A stretch of 64,000 nt of DNA from Schaalia cardiffensis (GTDB taxonomy: Bacteria; Actinomycetota; Actinomycetes; Actinomycetales; Actinomycetaceae): assembly GCF_016405145.1 (NCBI RefSeq), contig NZ_JAEKIA010000003.1, positions 62,001 to 126,000 of the forward strand. Reading direction: 5' to 3'. The notes below the pieces were generated by a model. The model saw only the letters and a list, made by a program, of their open reading frames with translations. It was not told where the DNA came from and searched no databases. The first letter of the stretch is position 1, and every line of letters begins with the position of its first letter. Positions 27,998 to 42,097 of this stretch are shown here, piece by piece. The position numbers were made by a program, and so were the translations under genes.

Positions 27998-29383
27998 TTA
28001 GCGTGCGCCGTCGCTATCGGCCGAGCCCCGCCCGCCCTCGTCGCCCGCCGAAGCACCTCCGCCGCTCAGGGACAGGACGTAACGGCCGGGCGCCGCCGCG
28101 AACGCTGCGACGGTGAAGACGAACGCGGCGAGGCCGGTGGCGATGAAGATCCACTCGATCGGCACGCGGTCGGCGAGCGGGCCGAGCACCGTCATTCCGG
28201 CGGGCATGGCGAGCACGGCGACGATGCTCATCAGCGAGGACACGCGGCCCATGAACTCCGGTTCGACGGTGGTCGCCACGAGCGTCATGACCGGCGCGGA
28301 GAAGAAAGGGATGGCGATGGCGACGACGACCATGATGGCGAACATCGTGTACAGACCGATCGTCCTGCCGAGCAGCGGGGTCAGGCCGAACGCTGCGCCG
28401 AGGAGCCCGAAACTCAGACACGAGACCATGAGCATCCGCCCTTGATGCCACTTCGCCGGGAGGATCGCCACGAGGATGCCGCCGATCCCCATGCCTGCGG
28501 AGAAGGCGACTTCGATTCCCGTCAGCGCCCAGACTTCGGGGGTGAAGGAGCGGGTGATGAATAGGGGGTCGAGGAAGGTCGGTGCGACGACGAGCAGGTA
28601 GATGACGGTGAACAGGACGAGCAGCCAGGCGACGACGCGGTGCGAGCGGACGTAGCGGATGCCGGCCGCGAAGTCCTGGACGAAGGACGCGCCCTCGGCC
28701 GCGCCGGAACGAATGGTCGCCACCGGGATGGTGAGGACGATCGCGACGCCGACGAAGGCGGTCACAACGTCGATCCAGAAGGTCGGCACGAGGCCGCCCC
28801 ACGCGTACACGGCGCCCGCGACGATCGGGGAGAGCAGCATCATCGCCGAGGTCACGGTCTGGTTGATGCCGTTGACGCGCATGAGGTGCGCCGCGGGCGT
28901 GAGCTGAGGGAGGAGCGCCGAGACCGCGGGCTGTTGGAACCCCTGGCCGACGGAGCGGACGGCGACGGCGACGAGGATGAGGGCGAGCGATGCGCGCCCC
29001 AGGGACATCGACACGGCCAAACCGAGGGTGACGAGGGCGATGAGGGTATCGGACACGGCGATGACGGTGCGCCGGTTCGTACGGTCGGCGAGGGTTCCGC
29101 CCGCCAGGGACACGATGGCCTGGGGGACGAACGCGACGAGGGCGTACAGGCCCATGACCCACCCCTGCTTGAGGGTGAGGGTGAGGTGCCACATGATCGC
29201 GTACTGAACGATGTTGGACCCGAACAGGGAGATCGTCTGGGCGGTGAGGAAGAGGGCGACGCGGCGCTTCCACCCGGGGTCGGGCTCGACAGGCTCGGTG
29301 GTGGCGGTTGGCGCCGACATGACGCTGGGCGCGACCGTGCTCGGTTCGTCGGGCCCGAGGGCGGGGCGGGGATCGTCGCTCAC
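27998..29383 (-). CDS. MFS transporter, drug-efflux DHA3-like
   Basis: A 461-residue major facilitator. The core starts at about residue 38 (WKRRVALFLTAQTISLFGSNIVQYAIMWH) and contains GGTLADRTNRRTVIAVSD, the loop 2-3 motif. This form, with SLFGS in helix 1, is typical of the DHA3 group (macrolide or siderophore export). N- and C-terminal tails are Pro/Gly/Asp-rich. It is one gene upstream of the other MFS gene on the same strand. Substrate is inferred only by family. Confidence 0.82.
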   Translation of the reverse strand: MSDDPRPALGPDEPSTVAPSVMSAPTATTEPVEPDPGWKRRVALFLTAQTISLFGSNIVQYAIMWHLTLTLKQGWVMGLYALVAFVPQAIVSLAGGTLADRTNRRTVIAVSDTLIALVTLGLAVSMSLGRASLALILVAVAVRSVGQGFQQPAVSALLPQLTPAAHLMRVNGINQTVTSAMMLLSPIVAGAVYAWGGLVPTFWIDVVTAFVGVAIVLTIPVATIRSGAAEGASFVQDFAAGIRYVRSHRVVAWLLVLFTVIYLLVVAPTFLDPLFITRSFTPEVWALTGIEVAFSAGMGIGGILVAILPAKWHQGRMLMVSCLSFGLLGAAFGLTPLLGRTIGLYTMFAIMVVVAIAIPFFSAPVMTLVATTVEPEFMGRVSSLMSIVAVLAMPAGMTVLGPLADRVPIEWIFIATGLAAFVFTVAAFAAAPGRYVLSLSGGGASAGDEGGRGSADSDGAR

Positions 29384-29754
29384 GGCGCAACACTAGCAAC
29401 GGGTGCGGGCGGCGGCTCGGCGAGGGAGGGCCCGCCTGGTCATTGTGGCGAGGGCGGCCCCGCTCTCGTCCTCGATCCATGCCTCCGCCGCGCCCTCATG
29501 GCGAGTGGGCCCGTCCCTGGTCCTCCTCTCACCGCGCATGGATGGAGGGGTTGACGAAAAGTGGAGGGGATATAACCCCTCCACAACTCGTCAACCCCTC
29601 CTTTCACGGGGGCGCGGCGCAGGACGAGGTGGCCAACGGCGTTCCTCGTCCCCCACAGGTGCGATGCACGGTGGTTCGCTCCACGAGACCCGGTTCAGTG
29701 CACCAACGGGGGATCATCACAGGGGCCATGCCCAACTTGTGCGTGGTTCGAGGG
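29384..29754. other. Intergenic region with nested palindrome
   Basis: Between the MFS start and the kinase stop no gene is supportable. The region carries the nested inverted repeat at 29544-29601 and, at its end, copy 3 of the stop-codon-linked repeat. Confidence 0.5.
29544..29601. promoter_or_regulatory. 58-bp nested perfect palindrome
   Basis: Outer arms of 14 bp (GGAGGGGTTGACGA at 29544-29557 with its complement at 29588-29601) enclose inner arms of 9 bp (GTGGAGGGG at 29561-29569, complement at 29576-29584) around ATATAA. It could be a strong terminator for the kinase operon or an operator for the MFS gene; no long T-run is present on either strand. Confidence 0.8.
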
Positions 29755-29757
29755 TCA
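29733..29757 (-). repeat. Stop-codon-linked repeat, copy 3
   Basis: A single 25-base unit identical in core (CTCGAACCACGCACA) to the copies at 25.8 and 26.4 kb. On the minus strand it begins with the TGA stop codon of the kinase gene. Confidence 0.85.
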
Positions 29758-30537
29758 GAGGTCGGCGGAGACGATCGCGTCGGCGCGGCCTCGGCACTCG
29801 TTGACGAGGGCGATGTTCGGCGCATCCACCGTGCGCACCCAATGCGCGGCCTCGGCGGTCTCGCGCCCGAAGGCCTCATGGCGGGCGATGAGCCGACGGT
29901 AGACGAGCTCCTCGGCGGTATCGACGTGGACGAGGAAGTCGATGCGCTCGCGCGCCTCGCGCCAGCCCGGTGCATCGAGCCCCAGGTAATTGCCCTCCGT
30001 GATGACGACGCCCCGGGCGGGCAACAGGATCGACGCAGCCACGGGTTCATGCAGGTCGCGCCGGTAATCGGGGGCCAGCACCTCGCGGTCGCCCGCCTGG
30101 ACGCGCGCCAGCAGCGCCGCGTACCCCCACACGTCGAAAGTGTCGGGAGCGCCCTTACGATCATGACGATCCAGCTCGTCGAGGACGGCGTTCGACAGGT
30201 GGAACCCGTCCATCGGCGCGATCCCCGCGACCTCGACCTCGGCCGCGCCCTCGAGGATCTCCGCGACGAGCTGAGCGACCGTCGTCTTACCGGTGCCGGG
30301 CGGGCCGGTGATCCCCAGGACCCGGATCTCCTCGCCGCAGGCGAGGCGGTGCAGAACGAGGTCGGCGATCTGCTGGGCGACGTTCAACGACGCGAGCGCC
30401 CGCTCGCCGCTGTGAGCTCGCGGCGCCTCGACCTCGGCCCCATCCGCCCCGGCCGCCTCGCCGAACGCGCCCTCGCGCACCGAATCGCCCTCGTCATCGG
30501 CGGACGAGAACGAATCGAACTCGGGCGCGGGCGTCAT
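29755..30537 (-). CDS. Uridine kinase-like P-loop nucleoside/sugar kinase
   Basis: A 260-residue kinase. After a low-complexity N-terminus (~1-50), the P-loop GITGPPGTGKTT is at about 74-85. MDGFHL with the catalytic Asp, the RKGAPDTFD loop and ITEGNYLGLD match the uridine kinase/phosphoribulokinase family in the YggC/FrcK-type subgroup. The start at 30537 lies 11 bases after the upstream phosphoribosyltransferase stop, so the two form an operon, consistent with nucleoside salvage. The substrate could instead be pantothenate or a sugar. Confidence 0.8.
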   Translation of the reverse strand: MTPAPEFDSFSSADDEGDSVREGAFGEAAGADGAEVEAPRAHSGERALASLNVAQQIADLVLHRLACGEEIRVLGITGPPGTGKTTVAQLVAEILEGAAEVEVAGIAPMDGFHLSNAVLDELDRHDRKGAPDTFDVWGYAALLARVQAGDREVLAPDYRRDLHEPVAASILLPARGVVITEGNYLGLDAPGWREARERIDFLVHVDTAEELVYRRLIARHEAFGRETAEAAHWVRTVDAPNIALVNECRGRADAIVSADL

Positions 30538-30547
30538 CGCGAACGCC

Positions 30548-31099
30548 TCACGCGGTGATGGTCGGCAGCGTCGACCAGGGGAAGTTGATCCACTTGTCAG
30601 TGTGGCGCCACACGTAGTCGGGTTCGATGATTGACACGGGCTTCTTGTAGATGACCGCGCAGCGCGCATCAACCTTCACCTGGGTCTCTCCGTCGAGGGA
30701 GAGACCGTGCTCCTTCACGAGGTCCATGACCATCTTCAAGGTCTTGCCCGAATCCGCGACGTCGTCGACGATGAGGACCCGCTTGCCGTTCATCGCGGAC
30801 ACATCCATGAGCGGGGGGAGAAGCTGAGGCTCTTCGAGGGTCTGGCCGACCCCGGTGTAGAACTCGACGTTCATCGTGCCGCAGGCCTTGACATCCATCG
30901 CGTAGGAGACCGCGCCGGCGGGGATGAGACCGCCTCGGGCGATCGCGACGATCAGATCCGGGATCCACCCGGAGGTGATGATCTGCTCGGTGAGCTCACG
31001 CGATGCCTCACCGAAAAGCTCCCACGTGAGGATCTCGCGCTCCGGCGCGTCGCTGGCATCTTTGCTGGACTCGAGGCTCATCTTCAGCTGATCGGTCAT
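30548..31099 (-). CDS. Phosphoribosyltransferase (purine/xanthine type)
   Basis: A 183-residue type I phosphoribosyltransferase. The PRPP loop is VLIVDDVADSGKTL (acidic pair plus SGKT), preceded by IARGGLIPAG. It resembles the xanthine-guanine/COG2236 group that attaches free purine bases to PRPP. The ATG at 31099 has AGGAG 5 bases upstream. It is followed closely by the uridine-kinase-like gene, suggesting a small salvage operon. Confidence 0.85.
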   Translation of the reverse strand: MTDQLKMSLESSKDASDAPEREILTWELFGEASRELTEQIITSGWIPDLIVAIARGGLIPAGAVSYAMDVKACGTMNVEFYTGVGQTLEEPQLLPPLMDVSAMNGKRVLIVDDVADSGKTLKMVMDLVKEHGLSLDGETQVKVDARCAVIYKKPVSIIEPDYVWRHTDKWINFPWSTLPTITA

Positions 31100-31164
31100 G
31101 TCGCTCCTGTGGATTGAAATCTGCGAAAGTCCCATCGGACCGGAGGGCCCGCATAGGCAATAGC

Positions 31165-32316
31165 CTAGTCCCCGAGCCCAGTGCCGACGTGACGCGCCGC
31201 ATCGATCCAGGGGTGGTCGAGGGGAACCATCTTCACCCGGCCCGCGACCTCTTCAAGGGGTACGGGCACAGCCTTTTGAGCCTGCGAGGCGACAGTGAAA
31301 CCGAACTCGCCCCGAGCAACAAGATCGGCCCCCGCCCCTCCGAGAAGAGTCCCCAGGAGACGATCCTGCGCATCGGGAGTCCCGCCTCGTTGCACATAGC
31401 CCAGGATGGTGACGCGCGATTCAAGGCCAGTCGCCGCCTCGAGCTTCTCAGCGAGGGCGTAGGCGTTGCCCCGGTGGGAGGCGAGGACGGAGGCGCGGTG
31501 TTTCTTCGCGGCAGCCTTGCCCTCAGGGGTGTCCGCCTGCTTGATGAGGGATTCTGCGGCGGCAAGTTCAGCTGCTGCTGACACGTCGCGGGCGCCCTCG
31601 GCGATGGCGATCACGGAAAAGTTCGCGCCGTAGCTGGCGCGCATTTCAATGGATTCAACGACCTTGTCGACGCTGTAGGGGATCTCGGGCAGGAGGATGA
31701 TGTCGGCGCCGCCCGCGATGCCCGAGCCGAGGGTGAGCCAACCGGCGCGGTGACCCATGATTTCAACGATGATGACGCGGTGGTGGCTGTGCGCCGTGGA
31801 ATGGAGTCGGTCGATCGCCTCGGTCGCGATCCCGAGCGCGGTGGAGAAGCCGAAACTCGTGTCGGTGTGGGCGATGTCGTTGTCGATGGTCTTGGGCAGG
31901 TGGATGACGGGAAGGCCTGCGGCCGCGAGGCGCTGCGCGTTCTTCGCAGTCCCGCCTCCGCCGATGCAGACGAGGGCGTCGAGCCCGTCCTTCTCGCAGT
32001 TCTCGACAATGGTGGGCACCATGTTGCGTACTTCGCCGTCCACCATCATCTTGTGGACTTTGTCGCGAGAGGTCCCCAGGATGGTGCCGCCGAGGGTGAG
32101 GATCCCCGACAGGGCTTTCGAGTCGAGACTGAGGAATCGGTTCTCCGCGAGTCCTCGGATGCCGTCCTGGAAGCCGATGAGCTCCATCCCGTAGTGGCCG
32201 ATCGCGGCCTTGCCGAAGCCGCGGATCGCGGCGTTGAGGCCAGGGGAGTCGCCTCCTGCCGTGAGGATGCCGATGCGCTGGGGCTTTTTCGAGGATGGGG
32301 CTTTTGACTTCGACAT
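31165..32316 (-). CDS. pfkA: 6-phosphofructokinase
   Basis: A 383-residue phosphofructokinase of the longer actinobacterial/mixed group. GGDSPGLNAAIR binds the nucleotide and PKTIDNDIAHTDTSFGF holds the catalytic Asp. Where Escherichia coli has GGDGS this protein has GGGGT, and the Lys of PKTIDND replaces the Gly of the ATP enzyme. These two positions separate ATP- from pyrophosphate-using enzymes, so phosphate-donor use cannot be assumed. MGHRAGWLTL is the fructose-6-phosphate site. AGGAG precedes the ATG. Confidence 0.88.
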   Translation of the reverse strand: MSKSKAPSSKKPQRIGILTAGGDSPGLNAAIRGFGKAAIGHYGMELIGFQDGIRGLAENRFLSLDSKALSGILTLGGTILGTSRDKVHKMMVDGEVRNMVPTIVENCEKDGLDALVCIGGGGTAKNAQRLAAAGLPVIHLPKTIDNDIAHTDTSFGFSTALGIATEAIDRLHSTAHSHHRVIIVEIMGHRAGWLTLGSGIAGGADIILLPEIPYSVDKVVESIEMRASYGANFSVIAIAEGARDVSAAAELAAAESLIKQADTPEGKAAAKKHRASVLASHRGNAYALAEKLEAATGLESRVTILGYVQRGGTPDAQDRLLGTLLGGAGADLVARGEFGFTVASQAQKAVPVPLEEVAGRVKMVPLDHPWIDAARHVGTGLGD

Positions 32317-32481
32317 GGCTGCTCCTCAAGGGGGACGTTCAATGAAAAGGGGCTTCCGGGTGATGGACACTTCCCACAGGAGGTCTACGAGGAAAGCCTC
32401 ATCATTGATTCCGGCGGCGGATCTTGTTCGAACTCCCCTCTCACAGGCGGGTCGTGCGCTGAAGGAGGGGGAGACGAAGCG

Positions 32482-33198
32482 CTACTTCTTCGAGACGATA
32501 AGCCCGATCTTCGGTCTCGGCGCGGCGAAAGAGTTGATGTGCGCATCCGAGGCATAGCCGAGGGCGAAGCCCGTCAACAACTTGTAGTCCTCGGGAACGT
32601 CGAATTCGGCGTCCACGGGGCTGCGCCAGAACGACAGGAGGCCCAGCGGGCATGAGTCGACGCCGCGGACCTTCGCTGAGAGGAACAGGGTCTGGAGCAT
32701 GAGACCAGCATCCATTGCCGCCCAGGGCATGAAGTCCCCTCGCACGAAAACGAAACCGATGATGGGCGCACCGAAGGCCTCGTAGTTGCGGCGACTGAGT
32801 GCGTTACGGCGCTCGCGGTCTTCGCGTCCAATGTTGAGATGCCCGTAGAGTTTCTTGCCGAGGTCGACGCTGCGAGCGCGCAACTCATCGGGGTAGGGGC
32901 GCCATCCCTCATAGTCCCCATCGGGCAGTCCCTCGGCGGGGCCGTTCGCGTTGGCGTTCTTGTCCTTCGCCATCTGCGCAAGCCATTTCTTCCAGGCCTC
33001 GACGTAGGCGCTGCGCAGACGATCCGCCTGTTCGCCGCTGGCCAGGGCGAGCATGTAGGGGCGGGTGTTCGACCAGCTCGGCGCATTGCTCACGTCCTCG
33101 AGGATCGAGTCGAGGACATCGGAGGCAATGGGGTCTGGAAGGAAGTCTCGGACCGAGTGACGGGAAGCTGCAAGGCTGGAAAAGGCGGCGGAATCCAT
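32482..33198 (-). CDS. Nitroreductase family protein
   Basis: A 238-residue FMN-dependent nitroreductase. It has the N-terminal RHSVRDF phosphate-binding motif, NAPSWSNTRPY, and the C-terminal GFALGYASDAHINSF block. It probably reduces nitro or quinone compounds with NAD(P)H in the cytoplasm. On its strand a -10 element TATAGT (33205-33210) lies next to an operator-like palindrome, so expression is likely controlled by a repressor. Confidence 0.87.
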   Translation of the reverse strand: MDSAAFSSLAASRHSVRDFLPDPIASDVLDSILEDVSNAPSWSNTRPYMLALASGEQADRLRSAYVEAWKKWLAQMAKDKNANANGPAEGLPDGDYEGWRPYPDELRARSVDLGKKLYGHLNIGREDRERRNALSRRNYEAFGAPIIGFVFVRGDFMPWAAMDAGLMLQTLFLSAKVRGVDSCPLGLLSFWRSPVDAEFDVPEDYKLLTGFALGYASDAHINSFAAPRPKIGLIVSKK

Positions 33199-33211
33199 GA
33201 AATCACTATAC

Positions 33212-33243
33212 GTTCACAAGACTCACTTGTGAGACTGTTCACA
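33212..33243. promoter_or_regulatory. Operator-like palindrome at the nitroreductase promoter
   Basis: The central palindrome CTCACTTGTGAG (33222-33233, two-base mismatch centre) is flanked symmetrically by GTTCACA direct repeats at 33212-33218 and 33237-33243. It covers the -35 region of the minus-strand promoter whose -10 is at 33205-33210. Confidence 0.7.
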
Positions 33244-33312
33244 CAAAGAGGGGGGTTGGAAGGTCTGCATCTTGCTGAGATGTGGAGAGTGAGTGAACGA
33301 TTGATTTAAAAA

Positions 33313-33344
33313 TGCATATTTGACTCAGGTGATTCAAATATGCA
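33313..33344. promoter_or_regulatory. Inverted repeat over the start of the HTH gene
   Basis: TGCATATTTGA (33313-33323) and its exact complement (33334-33344) flank a 10-base centre. The right arm covers the start codon at 33340, so a bound repressor would block transcription start or translation. The HTH protein encoded here is the likely ligand. The region is AT-rich compared with its surroundings. Confidence 0.7.
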
Positions 33345-34371
33345 ATATGAGTATCATATGATTGATGTTGTCAACTATCTCCACGAAGGCCTCCAAGTCG
33401 AGGTCGTGGAGCGTTCGTGGCCAGGTGAAGCGAAGTTACCGCTTCACCTGCGAGACGTGGCCAACTACTCCCTTTGTGTTCTCGGGAGGTGGGACTCCGA
33501 GTCCGTTGAGGACGGGAGCTTCGTGCTCGCCCGTATGAAAGAAGGAGCGACTCTGCCAGAGTGCAAGAGAGTACACAGAGTTGTCTCAAGCATCTGCGGT
33601 TTACCCACCGTCATCTGCGCCCCCCTTGAGTCTCGGCAACGGCAAGCACTCGCCAGTCAGGGGCTGCCTTTCATCACCCCTGGACTGCAGATCCATATGC
33701 CCTTCCTCGGAATGACTCTGAGTTCACGCGCGCCTGCGGGTTTGAGAGTTGGTCGGCAGTACAGGGAAAAGCTCTCTGCCCGTGCACAAACCGCTGCAGT
33801 ATGGGCTGCGAGGAGTGAAAGGTGGGTATCTCTTTTCGATATGCGCCAGGCTTCGGGTTTGCATGCCAGTGATGCCAGTCGAGCAGTCGAGGAACTCGTT
33901 GACCAGGGAATCGCAGACAAAACCCGTGAAGGTCGGATGGTCCAGTACTCGATTATCGGTGGTCGTCATCGAATGCTCGATGAGAAACTCTCTGTCTTCG
34001 ACACTCCGGTGCTTAAGACCATCATGGTCCGCTCCGACCCTTCTTTCGAAGTATTTCCTTTGGGCGGTGAGAGTGCTCTTGCGGAACGCACGGACCTGAC
34101 TCCTCCGAGGGTGACGATCCGCGCAGTCTCACACCGTGACGCGCGTGCTCTGACATTCATCGAGGCGTTCGAGGGCGAGTACCCGGATGAGCAAACGACA
34201 CTTCTTCAGATTTGGAAGACTCCGCCCTTGTTCGGGGATTCTGCAGATCGGCAGATCGATGATGTTTCTCTGGGTTTGTCACTGAGCGCAGGCGATGAGC
34301 GTATTGAGCAAGCACTTGAGCAGCTTTTTGGGAAGGAATATCTATGGCCGTGCATGACAGCCTCGGCCTAA
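33340..34371 (+). CDS. Winged-helix protein, likely antitoxin/regulator of an AbiEii-like pair
   Basis: A 343-residue protein not assigned to a named family. Residues ~160-205 (WVSLFDMRQASGLHASDASRAVEELVDQGIADK, then KTREGRMVQYSI) are a winged-helix domain of MarR/AbiEi style. The N-terminal ~150 residues look like a non-catalytic domain. It overlaps the next gene, a nucleotidyltransferase, by 28 bases, the typical layout of an antitoxin-toxin pair. An inverted repeat over its start suggests self-repression. The role is inferred from context. Confidence 0.6.
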   Translation: MQYEYHMIDVVNYLHEGLQVEVVERSWPGEAKLPLHLRDVANYSLCVLGRWDSESVEDGSFVLARMKEGATLPECKRVHRVVSSICGLPTVICAPLESRQRQALASQGLPFITPGLQIHMPFLGMTLSSRAPAGLRVGRQYREKLSARAQTAAVWAARSERWVSLFDMRQASGLHASDASRAVEELVDQGIADKTREGRMVQYSIIGGRHRMLDEKLSVFDTPVLKTIMVRSDPSFEVFPLGGESALAERTDLTPPRVTIRAVSHRDARALTFIEAFEGEYPDEQTTLLQIWKTPPLFGDSADRQIDDVSLGLSLSAGDERIEQALEQLFGKEYLWPCMTASA

Positions 34372-35129
34372 AGGTTTTTGCTCGAGCCTTTCGAGGCCTT
34401 GAAGGCTCCTACGCCCTCATCGGAGGAATGGCCTGCACAGTTTTGATGCGCCAGGCTGAACTTGACTTTCGCGCAACCAAGGACTTCGACACGGTGCTTC
34501 TCGCAGATGGTGATCTTCAGGCGGTGAGCACGGCCGTCTGGCGGCTCGTCGAGGACGGAGGGTATTCGATTAGGCGAAGCAGTGATGGTGCGCCGATCTT
34601 CTACAGGTTCGACAAGCCCCAGCACGCGGGATATCCGAAGATGATCGAGCTGTTCTCAAAGGTGCCAGACTTCCTCAAAGAGCACGAAAGAGCGATCAAA
34701 GCACCAGTGTTTGCAGGCGACGAGGTATCAAGTTTATCCGCGATTCTTCTCGACGAAGATTACTACGAGTTCCTCTTGTCTGGCATCATTCCAGTTCACC
34801 TGGATGATTCGACTGATCGCGTTTCTGTTCTGGAAGCGGACAGACTGATCGCATTCAAAGCGAAAGCATTCCTGGACCTCTCCGAACGTCAACGTGCTGG
34901 GGAAACCGTTGATAAGAAGAACATCAAGAAGCACAAGAACGATGTCTTCCGGCTGGCGCAGCTTGTGGTGCCAGGGACTCGTCTCCTTGCGCCCTCGAGC
35001 ATTGCAGCTGACGTCGGTTCATTCCTCGAGGCCATGCGGGACGAAGACATCAACCTCAAGGCTCTGCTCGGCAGCCGCATCAGTGCAGAGGAGGTTCTTG
35101 CAAGCATCGCCGACATGTACGGACTGTGA
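34344..35129 (+). CDS. AbiEii/MenT-like nucleotidyltransferase, putative toxin
   Basis: A 261-residue nucleotidyltransferase-fold protein. GGMACTVLMRQA followed by FRATKDFDTVL is the GG..DxD-like core with metal-binding acids at about residues 48-50, as in AbiEii and related toxins. KAKAFLDLSERQRAGETVDKKNIKKHKNDVFRL resembles the lysine-rich region of these proteins. AGGAATA lies before the ATG. With the upstream winged-helix gene it forms an overlapping pair. In the family such toxins transfer nucleotides to tRNA or proteins; activity here is inferred. Confidence 0.7.
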   Translation: MAVHDSLGLKVFARAFRGLEGSYALIGGMACTVLMRQAELDFRATKDFDTVLLADGDLQAVSTAVWRLVEDGGYSIRRSSDGAPIFYRFDKPQHAGYPKMIELFSKVPDFLKEHERAIKAPVFAGDEVSSLSAILLDEDYYEFLLSGIIPVHLDDSTDRVSVLEADRLIAFKAKAFLDLSERQRAGETVDKKNIKKHKNDVFRLAQLVVPGTRLLAPSSIAADVGSFLEAMRDEDINLKALLGSRISAEEVLASIADMYGL

Positions 35130-35162
35130 TCTGAGTGTGAGCCTCCTCAGCGTCGAGCCCTA

Positions 35163-35680
35163 TCAGAAGCTGAGGTTCTTGCGGATCTGACGCAGCTCTC
35201 GCGCATAGGCTCCGCCGGGCACGGCGGTCACGCCCTCGTACTCCCAGGTGAGGATTCTGGCGGGATCGAAGCTGGGCGAGCAGGAGGCGCAGGCACTCAC
35301 CCTCCTGGGGGCGCGGAACAATCGGCGTTGCGCACCGCAGTGCGGGCAGGTGCCGACCCAGGGTTCAGGGGGAGTGGGCAGGGAGGAAGGCAGGCGGGCA
35401 GTGTCGGGGGCGCCGAGCATCCTCGCGGTCCTCTTCCACAAGGCATCATGATGGTGCTGCGGTCCGACCAGTGCGTGCGCGATCTCATGCAAGATGACAC
35501 CCCTGACCGTGTCCGGATCGTACAGATCCGTCAGCGGAGCGGATAAGGTGATCGTCTTCGTCCGGTGCGTGCACGATCCGGCCCTCCTGCGGGCAAAGTC
35601 AAAACGGAAAACCCATCCGTGCAGTTCGGAGGCTTTCATGAGCAAGAGTGCCTCACGCCGGGCGATCTCACGGTCCACGA

Positions 35681-35684
<4 letters not shown>
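35163..35684 (-). CDS. SprT-like zinc metalloprotease-fold protein
   Basis: A 173-residue protein with the zinc motif HEIAHAL, followed by HHHDALWKRTARMLG as in SprT/SprTN domains, and a C-terminal zinc ribbon (CPHC ... CASC). SprT-type proteins cleave DNA-protein crosslinks in eukaryotes; bacterial roles are less clear. It overlaps the 3' end of hrpA by 4 bases, so the two are co-transcribed, and both act on nucleic acid complexes. Confidence 0.82.
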
Positions 35685-41848
<6,164 letters not shown>

Positions 41849-42097
41849 TCTGAGAGTTTAACGGTGACAGGGCCCGCGGTCGTGACGAAGACGGTGCACA
41901 GGCCGGGGCGCTCGCCTCATCTTTTTGAATGTCGGGCGAGGTCGCGGTGCGTCGAGTGACGGACTTGCGTATTCGTGGTGTCAATCTCCCACGGTCTCGT
42001 CGTGTACATCGGTCTTCCGTATCGTTGATCGGTGATACTCCCGTGAAGTCTCTAGGTTCTAGTGGTGGTTGCAACAGGGTCTTTGTGAAGGAGTTCG
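41849..42097. other. Gap between hrpA and the brxC remnant
   Basis: No gene is visible. The frame of the brxC remnant closes with a stop just upstream of 42095, so the rest of brxC and any brxA or brxB have been lost before this point. No repeat or tRNA marks the boundary. Confidence 0.4.

Noticed and set aside
29443-30558. A 371-codon plus-strand frame opposite the kinase
   Set aside because: Antisense to a P-loop kinase with intact motifs; the frame has no recognisable domain and spans the nested palindrome.
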